Shown here: positions 57,375 through 64,000 of the stretch, piece after piece
Layout: the number at the start of each line of letters is the position of its first letter
Position numbering within the stretch: position 1 is the stretch's first letter
NCBI RefSeq assembly: GCF_003048255.1
Contig: NZ_CP028487.1
Span: forward strand, 4,898,001-4,962,000
Reading direction: 5' to 3'
DNA from: Yersinia massiliensis
GTDB taxonomy: Bacteria; Pseudomonadota; Gammaproteobacteria; Enterobacterales; Enterobacteriaceae
Length of the DNA stretch: 64,000 nucleotides
Notes under the pieces: model-generated
The model's input: only the letters and a program-made list of their open reading frames with translations
What the model was told of the DNA's origin: nothing
Databases searched by the model: none
Translations under genes and position numbers: made by a program

Positions 57375-57736
57375 TCTTTACTCTGCCATCTCGGCTGTTC
57401 ATCCTCCAATCGATGGCATGATGATCTCCACGTCATTACCTATGCTGTGATTAACAAATCCTAAGCTAAACTAAAACAGTTTCTTTCTGAAAATTCTTGT
57501 TTCTTCCCGTAAAATAAGTGGTTAATAGCCTGAATAAGTGAATGTATTTTGACTAAAATAGGTCTGAAAACGTCGCTGATCGCAGACACTTTTTAGCACA
57601 TTTTTTCGTTACGGGGTCAGTCGCTACAACCCTTTAACCATGCGGGTTCGGCCCATTTTTCGTTGAGAAATATGTAGTAATTATTTCGCCAAACAGGTTT
57701 ACTTCCGTCTATTAAATTGGAGTTATCAGGTTGCTT
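57375..57736. other. Intergenic region between the atp operon and glmU
   Basis: About 360 bp with no gene. It must carry the glmU promoter, but I cannot fix it by eye. No repeat or operator stands out. Confidence 0.5.
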
Positions 57737-59107
57737 ATGTCTAACAGCTCAATGAGTGTAGTCATCCTTGCCGCAGGTAAGGGGACTCGTATGTATTCCG
57801 ACCTTCCTAAGGTGTTACACCCATTGGCAGGCAAGCCGATGGTTCAGCATGTTATTGATGCCGCCATGAAGTTGGGGGCGAAAAATGTCCATTTAGTTTA
57901 TGGGCATGGTGGCGATTTGCTGAAAAATACGCTGACTGATCCATCCTTGAATTGGGTTTTACAGGCAGAGCAGCTTGGTACAGGGCATGCGATGCAACAA
58001 GCTGCGCCGCATTTTGCCGACGATGAAGATGTGCTGATGCTTTACGGCGACGTGCCTTTGATCTCAGTTGATACCCTGCAACGTTTGCTGGCGGCTAAAC
58101 CGCAAGGTGGGATTGGCTTGCTGACAGTGAAGCTGGATGACCCAAGTGGTTATGGCCGTATTGTGCGCGAACAGGGTGATGTGGTGGGGATTGTTGAGCA
58201 TAAAGATGCCAGCGATGCGCAGCGCGAGATAAATGAAATCAACACTGGGATACTGGTCGCGAATGGGCGTGATTTAAAACGTTGGTTGTCGCTGCTGGAT
58301 AACAACAATGCACAGGGCGAGTTTTATATCACGGATATTATCGCTCTAGCTCATGCTGACGGTAAGAAGATTGCGACCGTTCATCCTACTCGCCTCAGTG
58401 AGGTGGAAGGGGTCAATAACCGCCTCCAACTGGCGGCTCTTGAGCGAGTATTTCAATCCGAGCAAGCAGAAAGACTGTTGTTAGCCGGCGTTATGTTACT
58501 GGATCCTGCCCGCTTTGATTTGCGCGGAGAATTAACACATGGGCGCGATATTACTATCGATACCAATGTCATCATTGAAGGCCATGTGATTTTAGGTGAC
58601 CGCGTACGTATCGGTACGGGATGTGTGCTGAAAAATTGTGTTATTGGCGATGATTCAGAAATCAGTCCCTACACGGTTGTAGAAGATTCCCGTTTGGATG
58701 CGGCTTGTACCGTTGGCCCATTTGCTCGCTTGCGTCCTGGCGCAGAGTTAGCAGAAGGCGCGCACGTCGGTAACTTTGTCGAAATCAAGAAAACCCGCTT
58801 GGGCAAAGGCTCGAAGGCGGGTCACCTCTCCTATTTAGGCGATGCTGAAATTGGTTCTGGCGTAAATATTGGCGCAGGAACTATAACTTGCAACTATGAT
58901 GGAGCTAATAAGTTTAAAACAATTATTGGCGATAATGTCTTTGTTGGCTCCGATACTCAACTGGTGGCTCCCGTCACGGTAGCGGATGGCGCCACTATTG
59001 CTGCAGGTACGACCGTGACCCGTGATATCGCTGAAGATGAGTTAGTGCTCAGTCGTATCAAGCAGGTCCACGTGCAGGGTTGGCAGCGGCCGGTAAAGAA
59101 AAAATAA
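57737..59107 (+). CDS. glmU: Bifunctional UDP-GlcNAc pyrophosphorylase / GlcN-1-P acetyltransferase
   Basis: GlmU acetylates glucosamine-1-phosphate and then uridylylates it to UDP-GlcNAc, the precursor of peptidoglycan and lipopolysaccharide. The N-terminal nucleotidyltransferase has [18 protein letters not shown]. The C-terminal left-handed beta-helix (from about residue 250) holds hexapeptide repeats and the conserved [13 protein letters not shown]. The ATG at 57737 gives 456 residues, as in E. coli; a TTG two codons earlier is possible. It lies before glmS, which supplies glucosamine-6-phosphate for the same pathway. Confidence 0.98.
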   Translation: MSNSSMSVVILAAGKGTRMYSDLPKVLHPLAGKPMVQHVIDAAMKLGAKNVHLVYGHGGDLLKNTLTDPSLNWVLQAEQLGTGHAMQQAAPHFADDEDVLMLYGDVPLISVDTLQRLLAAKPQGGIGLLTVKLDDPSGYGRIVREQGDVVGIVEHKDASDAQREINEINTGILVANGRDLKRWLSLLDNNNAQGEFYITDIIALAHADGKKIATVHPTRLSEVEGVNNRLQLAALERVFQSEQAERLLLAGVMLLDPARFDLRGELTHGRDITIDTNVIIEGHVILGDRVRIGTGCVLKNCVIGDDSEISPYTVVEDSRLDAACTVGPFARLRPGAELAEGAHVGNFVEIKKTRLGKGSKAGHLSYLGDAEIGSGVNIGAGTITCNYDGANKFKTIIGDNVFVGSDTQLVAPVTVADGATIAAGTTVTRDIAEDELVLSRIKQVHVQGWQRPVKKK

Positions 59108-59122
59108 GCGATTAAAATACGC

Positions 59123-59154
59123 CCCTTCAAGGTGATTGATGATGCTTTGAAGGG
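59123..59154 (+). other. Hairpin in the glmU-glmS spacer
   Basis: CCCTTCAA and TTGAAGGG pair across 16 bases, about 15 bp after the glmU stop. Only a short T-run follows. In E. coli the glmUS message is processed by RNase E and glmS is activated by GlmZ. The hairpin could take part in such control, but that is inference. Confidence 0.5.
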
Positions 59155-59316
59155 ATGTTTTGCCCTGTATTTTTGGACTCAATATTTCAACCGAGAATAC
59201 AGCACAAAACATAATAATCCCCAACTCTACAGGCTCGGGGAACCCGGAAAATCCGGATCAATCAGGTCACTGACATCGACAAGGTTCGAAAAGAACCTTA
59301 CATAGGAATAAAACAG

Positions 59317-61146
59317 ATGTGTGGAATAGTTGGCGCAGTAGCGCAACGTGATATCGCTGAGATTCTGATCGAAGGTTTACGTCGTCTTGAATACCGTGGC
59401 TACGACTCTGCGGGTTTAGCCGTGGTAGATGCCGAAGGTAACATGACCCGCCTACGTCGGGTGGGCAAAGTTCAGGCACTGTCTGACGCAGCTGAAAGTC
59501 AGGATTTGCACGGTGGTACTGGGATTGCACATACCCGCTGGGCGACTCATGGTGAGCCATCAGAGGCGAATGCGCACCCTCATGTTTCTGACTATATCTC
59601 CGTTGTTCACAACGGCATTATTGAAAACCACGAACCTTTACGTGAGTTATTGATTGGTCGTGGTTACCGTTTCAGCTCTGAAACTGACACTGAAGTTATT
59701 GCTCACCTCGTGCATTGGGAGCTACAACAAGGTGGTTCATTGCTGGAAGTGGTTAAGCGTGTGATCCCGCAATTGCGTGGTGCTTATGGCACTGTGGTAA
59801 TGGATAGCCGTGATCCAAGTCGTTTAGTGGCTGCTCGTTCAGGCAGCCCATTGGTTATTGGTTGTGGCGTGGGTGAAAACTTTATTGCCTCAGACCAATT
59901 GGCTCTGCTGCCAGTGACCCGTCGCTTTATCTTCCTTGAAGAAGGCGATGTGGTTGAAGTCACTCGTCGTAGCATTGAAATTTTTGATAAGCAGGGTAAC
60001 GCCATCGAGCGCCCTGAAATTGAATCTCAAGTGCAATACGATGCTGGCGATAAAGGTGTTTACCGTCATTACATGCAGAAAGAGATTTATGAGCAGCCAA
60101 TGGCGATTAAAAACACGCTGGAAGGCCGCTTAAATCATGGCGCGATTGATTTGTCTGAGCTTGGCCCAAAAGCCGACGCTTTGCTGGCTAATGTGCAGCA
60201 CATTCAAATCATTGCCTGTGGGACGTCTTACAACTCAGGCATGGTTTCCCGCTACTGGTTTGAATCTTTAGCTGGTGTGCCTTGTGATGTGGAAATTGCG
60301 TCTGAATTCCGTTACCGCAAATCTGCTGTGCGCCCTAACAGCTTGCTGATTACTTTATCTCAATCGGGTGAAACTGCGGATACTTTGGCTGCGCTACGTT
60401 TATCCAAAGAATTGGGGTATTTAGGTTCGCTGGCGATTTGTAACGTAGCTGGTTCCTCATTGGTACGTGAGTCAGATTTAGCGTTAATGACTAAAGCCGG
60501 TACTGAAATTGGCGTGGCGTCCACCAAAGCGTTCACCACTCAGTTGACCGTTTTACTGATGCTGGTGGGGCGTATTGGTAAGCTGAAAGGCGCTGATGAC
60601 AGCCTAGAACATGAAATCGTTCATGCGTTACAGGCATTACCTGCACGTATAGAGCAGATGCTGTCTTTGGATAAAACCATTGAAGCATTGGCTGAAGGTT
60701 TCTCTGATAAGCACAATGCATTGTTCCTTGGCCGTGGCGATCAATACCCGATTGCAATGGAAGGGGCGCTGAAGCTGAAAGAAATCTCTTATATTCATGC
60801 GGAAGCTTACGCTGCTGGTGAACTGAAGCATGGTCCGTTGGCACTGATTGATGCTGATATGCCGGTCATCGTCGTTGCGCCAAACAATGAATTGTTAGAA
60901 AAACTGAAATCTAACATTGAGGAAGTACGCGCTCGTGGTGGCTTACTGTATGTGTTTGCCGATCAAGATGCTGGTTTTGCCGACAGTGAAGGCATGAAAA
61001 TCATTCAGTTGCCGCATGTTGAAGAGATCATTGCCCCTATCTTCTACACCGTACCACTACAGTTATTGTCTTATCACGTCGCCTTGATTAAAGGCACTGA
61101 CGTCGATCAGCCACGTAACTTGGCAAAATCCGTCACGGTTGAATAA
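59317..61146 (+). CDS. glmS: Glutamine-fructose-6-phosphate aminotransferase
   Basis: GlmS makes glucosamine-6-phosphate, the first step of amino-sugar synthesis. After Met, Cys2 in MCGIVGAV is the glutaminase nucleophile. The N-terminal amidotransferase covers about 1-240, and two SIS sugar-binding domains follow ([14 protein letters not shown] and [19 protein letters not shown]). The C-terminus [11 protein letters not shown] is conserved. The 609 residues match E. coli. AGGA precedes the ATG. Confidence 0.99.
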   Translation: MCGIVGAVAQRDIAEILIEGLRRLEYRGYDSAGLAVVDAEGNMTRLRRVGKVQALSDAAESQDLHGGTGIAHTRWATHGEPSEANAHPHVSDYISVVHNGIIENHEPLRELLIGRGYRFSSETDTEVIAHLVHWELQQGGSLLEVVKRVIPQLRGAYGTVVMDSRDPSRLVAARSGSPLVIGCGVGENFIASDQLALLPVTRRFIFLEEGDVVEVTRRSIEIFDKQGNAIERPEIESQVQYDAGDKGVYRHYMQKEIYEQPMAIKNTLEGRLNHGAIDLSELGPKADALLANVQHIQIIACGTSYNSGMVSRYWFESLAGVPCDVEIASEFRYRKSAVRPNSLLITLSQSGETADTLAALRLSKELGYLGSLAICNVAGSSLVRESDLALMTKAGTEIGVASTKAFTTQLTVLLMLVGRIGKLKGADDSLEHEIVHALQALPARIEQMLSLDKTIEALAEGFSDKHNALFLGRGDQYPIAMEGALKLKEISYIHAEAYAAGELKHGPLALIDADMPVIVVAPNNELLEKLKSNIEEVRARGGLLYVFADQDAGFADSEGMKIIQLPHVEEIIAPIFYTVPLQLLSYHVALIKGTDVDQPRNLAKSVTVE

Positions 61147-61175
61147 TCTGAAACTGAACCCGCATCAATCTCACT

Positions 61176-61199
61176 AAGCCGGCAAATGCCGGCTTTTTT
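61176..61199 (+). terminator. Terminator after glmS
   Basis: AAGCCGGC-AAAT-GCCGGCTT is followed by TTTT. It is about 30 bp beyond the glmS stop. Confidence 0.95.
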
Positions 61200-61365
61200 C
61201 TTAATTGCTTCGTAGTGAACTGTCATTTTTGGCTTAAAAATAAACAATGAATACGGCGTGATTGAGGCGATAAATGAAAGTTTTTGCGAATAAAAAGAGA
61301 AAAAAAACGGCCTAAATTCGTATCAATTACATGATAAATAAACACTTTATTTATCGTTTAATGCA
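61200..61365. other. AT-rich region upstream of the pst Pho boxes
   Basis: No gene is seen. A lone CTGTCAT at about 61218 resembles half a Pho box without a partner. Confidence 0.4.
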
Positions 61366-61383
61366 CTGTCATATAACTGTAAT
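61366..61383 (+). promoter_or_regulatory. Pho box 1 of pstS
   Basis: CTGTCATATAACTGTAAT matches the PhoB consensus (two CTGTCAT-like 7-mers 11 bp apart) with one or two changes in the second half. Confidence 0.85.
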
Positions 61384-61398
61384 ATTGCGTACATTTTT

Positions 61399-61416
61399 CT
61401 GTCATTAAACTGTCCT
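61399..61416 (+). promoter_or_regulatory. Pho box 2 of pstS
   Basis: CTGTCATTAAACTGTCCT starts 33 bp after box 1, keeping the 11-bp helical phase. A CATACT about 17 bp downstream is a plausible -10, so PhoB would replace the -35 contact, as in E. coli pstS. Start near 61445. Confidence 0.85.
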
Positions 61417-61480
61417 ATTTTCCCTCCTGCACCATACTTAATCTGATGAAAACAATTTATACACTTTGTACTTTAAGCAT

Positions 61481-61570
61481 CAGGGTTGTTAGCTACGTTC
61501 ACTCACCCGAATCACTTACACCAGTAAGCACATCGGGATTCGTTCGCTGCCTGCCTGCTGCTCCAAGTTC
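61481..61570. repeat. ERIC element in the pstS leader
   Basis: The reverse complement reads GAATCCCGATGTGCTTACTG then GTGTAAGTGATTCGGGTGAG, the ERIC core, in the opposite orientation to the 6.6-6.9 kb copies. It lies between the predicted pstS start and the ATG, so it would form a hairpin in the mRNA leader. Confidence 0.85.
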
Positions 61571-61611
61571 TTCGGTATAGAGTTAATTCTAATATCCCAT
61601 TAGGAGGGATT

Positions 61612-62652
61612 ATGAAACTGATGCGTACCACCGTAGCCAGCATTGTGGCAGCGACTTTATCTATGACAACCGTGTCCGCGTTCGCTGCTGCAAGCCTGAC
61701 AGGTGCAGGTGCGACATTCCCCGCGCCGGTGTATGCCAAGTGGGCAGATTCTTATCAGAAAGAAACAGGTAACAAAGTTAACTATCAGGGGATCGGTTCT
61801 TCAGGTGGCGTAAAACAAATTATCGCCAACACTGTTGACTTCGGTGCCTCTGATGCGCCATTAGCAGACGAAAAACTGGCTGCTGACGGTTTGTTCCAAT
61901 TCCCAACGGTGATTGGCGGCGTTGTCTTAGCCGTTAATATCCCCGGCATTAAATCTGGTGAACTGACGTTAGACGGTAAAACACTGGGTGATATTTATCT
62001 GGGCAATGTTAAAAAGTGGAATGATCCTGCGATTGTTAAACTGAATCCTGGTGTTAATTTACCGGATCAAAATATCGCAGTGGTGCGTCGTGCTGATGGT
62101 TCTGGCACTTCATTCGTTTTCACCAGCTATCTGGCGAAAGTGAACGCAGAATGGAAAGAAAAGATCGGTGCTGGTTCAACAGTTAACTGGCCAACAGGTT
62201 TGGGCGGCAAAGGTAACGACGGCATCGCCGCATTCGTTCAACGTCTGCCGGGTTCCATTGGTTATGTAGAATACGCTTACGCCAAACAGAATAATCTGGC
62301 TTACACCAAACTGGTTTCTGCTGATGGCAAACCGGTTAGCCCAACTGAGCAGAGCTTTAGTGCTGCGGCTAAAGGTGTAGACTGGAGCAAAACATTCGCT
62401 CAAGATTTAACCAATCAAAAAGGTGATGATGTATGGCCAATTACATCAACAACCTTCATTTTGGTGCACAAAGAGCAGAAAGATGCAGCTAAAGGCACAG
62501 AAGTGTTGAAGTTCTTTGATTGGGCATACAAAAACGGCGCTCAACAAGCCAACGCACTGGATTATGCAACATTACCTGCAGAGGTTGTTGAGCAAATCCG
62601 CGCTGCTTGGAAAACTCAAGTTAAAGACAGTAGCGGTAAGCCACTGTTTTGA
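61612..62652 (+). CDS. pstS: Phosphate-binding periplasmic protein PstS
   Basis: PstS captures phosphate for the PstCAB transporter and takes part in PhoR signalling. A signal peptide of about 25 residues ends [12 protein letters not shown]. The mature protein has the conserved [14 protein letters not shown] and phosphate-contact [11 protein letters not shown] and RADGSGTSF. The 346 residues match E. coli. AGGAGGG gives a very strong ribosome site, fitting its high expression under phosphate starvation. Confidence 0.98.
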   Translation: MKLMRTTVASIVAATLSMTTVSAFAAASLTGAGATFPAPVYAKWADSYQKETGNKVNYQGIGSSGGVKQIIANTVDFGASDAPLADEKLAADGLFQFPTVIGGVVLAVNIPGIKSGELTLDGKTLGDIYLGNVKKWNDPAIVKLNPGVNLPDQNIAVVRRADGSGTSFVFTSYLAKVNAEWKEKIGAGSTVNWPTGLGGKGNDGIAAFVQRLPGSIGYVEYAYAKQNNLAYTKLVSADGKPVSPTEQSFSAAAKGVDWSKTFAQDLTNQKGDDVWPITSTTFILVHKEQKDAAKGTEVLKFFDWAYKNGAQQANALDYATLPAEVVEQIRAAWKTQVKDSSGKPLF

Positions 62653-62722
62653 TTTAAGACCATAGCCTTAAAGCTTTTGCTCCAATAAGTGATTTATAAA
62701 AAAATTGGTTGAGTAAATTACT

Positions 62723-62743
62723 CCCTCCCCTTGTTGGGGAGGG
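62723..62743 (+). other. GC-rich hairpin between pstS and pstC
   Basis: CCCTCCCC-TTGTT-GGGGAGGG is an 8-bp perfect stem without a T-run. It probably stabilises the pstS message and lowers pstC expression relative to pstS. Confidence 0.75.
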
Positions 62744-62771
62744 AAATAACACCCGGATGAGAAGAGAGTCT

Positions 62772-63728
62772 ATGGCTGATTATAAGCCGACGATCAAAGC
62801 ACCGAGTCAATACGGTGACATCATTTTCAGTGCGCTAGTTAAGCTGGCTGCGCTGATTACCCTATTTCTGTTGGGTGGCATCATCATTTCGCTGATTGTT
62901 GCTTCCTGGCCAAGCATTGAAAAATTTGGTTTTGCATTCTTGTGGACCAAAGAGTGGGATCCTCCGGCTGAGCAGTTTGGTGCCTTAGTGCCGATTTACG
63001 GCACCATCGTGACCTCTGTGATTGCTCTGCTGATCGCGGTGCCCGTCAGCTTTGGGATTGCCTTGTTCTTAACCGAACTGGCCCCAAACTGGTTAAAACG
63101 CCCCTTAGGTGTTGCCATCGAGCTGCTCGCGGCTATCCCCAGTATCGTTTACGGTATGTGGGGCTTGTTCGTCTTCGCACCCTTGTTTGCCCGCTATTTC
63201 CAAGAACCCGTCGGCAATGTGATGTCTGGTATCCCGATTGTGGGTGTCCTGTTCTCAGGGCCGGCATTCGGTATCGGTATTTTGGCCGCGGGTATTATCT
63301 TAGCCATCATGATTATTCCTTACATCGCGGCGGTTATGCGTGATGTATTCGAACAAACCCCTGTGATGATGAAAGAGTCGGCATACGGCATTGGGTGTAC
63401 CACGTGGGAAGTTATCTGGCGTATTGTGCTGCCTTATACCAAAAATGGTGTAATCGGTGGCGTAATGTTAGGGCTAGGTCGTGCCTTAGGGGAAACCATG
63501 GCGGTCACCTTTATTATCGGCAACACCTATCAGCTCGACAGCTTCTCGCTGTTTATGCCAGGCAACAGTATTACCTCCGCGTTGGCGAATGAATTTGCTG
63601 AAGCTGAGTCAGGCTTACATACCGCAGCATTGATGGAATTGGGCCTGATCTTGTTCGTCATTACCTTTATCGTGCTGGCTTTATCTAAGTTAATGATTTC
63701 GCGTCTGGCTAAGAAAGAGGGGCGTTAA
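62772..63728 (+). CDS. pstC: Phosphate ABC transporter permease PstC
   Basis: PstC is one of the two membrane subunits of the high-affinity phosphate importer. The ATG at 62772 follows a GAAGAGAG site and gives 318 residues, near the E. coli length; the earlier in-frame start at 62709 would read across the hairpin. About six membrane segments are present, and the permease loop [20 protein letters not shown] (the ATPase contact) is intact. Confidence 0.97.
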   Translation: MADYKPTIKAPSQYGDIIFSALVKLAALITLFLLGGIIISLIVASWPSIEKFGFAFLWTKEWDPPAEQFGALVPIYGTIVTSVIALLIAVPVSFGIALFLTELAPNWLKRPLGVAIELLAAIPSIVYGMWGLFVFAPLFARYFQEPVGNVMSGIPIVGVLFSGPAFGIGILAAGIILAIMIIPYIAAVMRDVFEQTPVMMKESAYGIGCTTWEVIWRIVLPYTKNGVIGGVMLGLGRALGETMAVTFIIGNTYQLDSFSLFMPGNSITSALANEFAEAESGLHTAALMELGLILFVITFIVLALSKLMISRLAKKEGR

Positions 63729-63729
63729 G

Positions 63730-64000
63730 ATGGCAACGATGGATATGCAAAGTGATGCGACGCTGATGGAAACCCGCCGTAAAAAGCAGGCATGGCGTCG
63801 CCAGAAGAACCGTCTTGCCTTAATACTGTCCATGGCAACGATGGTGTTTGGTTTGTTCTGGTTGGTGTGGATTTTGTTCTCCACGATAACCAAAGGTATT
63901 GATGGTATGTCGCTGGCATTGTTTACCGAGATGACACCGCCACCGAATACGGCGGGTGGTGGTTTGGCGAATGCGATTGCCGGTAGCGGGTTATTAATCT
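63730..64000 (+). CDS. pstA: Phosphate ABC transporter permease PstA, partial
   Basis: The gene begins with ATG one base after the pstC stop and runs off the window after about 90 codons. The N-terminus [20 protein letters not shown] is followed by the first membrane segment and the conserved [20 protein letters not shown], which is diagnostic of PstA. pstB and phoU are expected beyond the window. Confidence 0.95.
   Translation, partial: MATMDMQSDATLMETRRKKQAWRRQKNRLALILSMATMVFGLFWLVWILFSTITKGIDGMSLALFTEMTPPPNTAGGGLANAIAGSGLLI

Overview
The window reads as chromosomal DNA from an enterobacterium, most probably Yersinia. Almost every gene has a full-length Escherichia coli counterpart in a closely matching order. 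The intergenic repeats are ERIC elements of the kind common in Yersinia, and the replication origin, rRNA, CsrC and Spot 42 loci are all of enterobacterial type. I cannot name the species from this sequence alone. No insertion sequence, phage, tRNA-linked island or CRISPR array was found.

Layout. Positions 1-3136 hold the only clearly accessory region: a sigma-54 (RpoN) activator gene of unusual domain order, followed by an unknown gene cut by the window edge. Between them lie a near-consensus sigma-54 promoter and a palindrome placed like an activator site. Positions 3.4-9 kb carry fabY-dtd-yihY-yihX, a tandem array of three ERIC elements and typA. Positions 9-13.4 kb carry the nitrogen operon glnA-glnL-glnG, with two NtrC sites and a sigma-54 promoter upstream. 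Positions 13.4-24.1 kb carry hemN, a 58-codon membrane ORF, yihI, the CsrC sRNA, engB, the Spot 42 sRNA (which also encodes the SpfP micropeptide), polA, dsbA, srkA, yihD and mobAB. Positions 24.1-30 kb hold a complete rRNA operon on the minus strand (16S, tRNA-Glu, 23S, 5S).

Positions 30-40.2 kb carry yieP, hsrA, the ribose operon rbsDACBKR and kup. Positions 40.4-46.5 kb carry ravA-viaA, a DUF1345 membrane protein, asnA, asnC and mioC. The chromosomal origin oriC lies at about 46.5-46.8 kb, between mioC and mnmG. Positions 46.9-64 kb carry mnmG, rsmG, the nine-gene F1Fo ATP synthase operon, glmU, glmS and the PhoB-controlled pstSCA genes, with pstA cut by the window end.

Most genes are housekeeping: replication start, ATP synthesis, cell-wall precursor supply, nitrogen and phosphate regulation, and ribose uptake. 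The points most worth a second look are the sigma-54 module at the left end, the small membrane ORF between yihI and hemN, the rRNA operon whose two flanks correspond to two different E. coli rrn loci, the ERIC-derived hairpins in the rbs and pst operons, and the paired RbsR-type operators.
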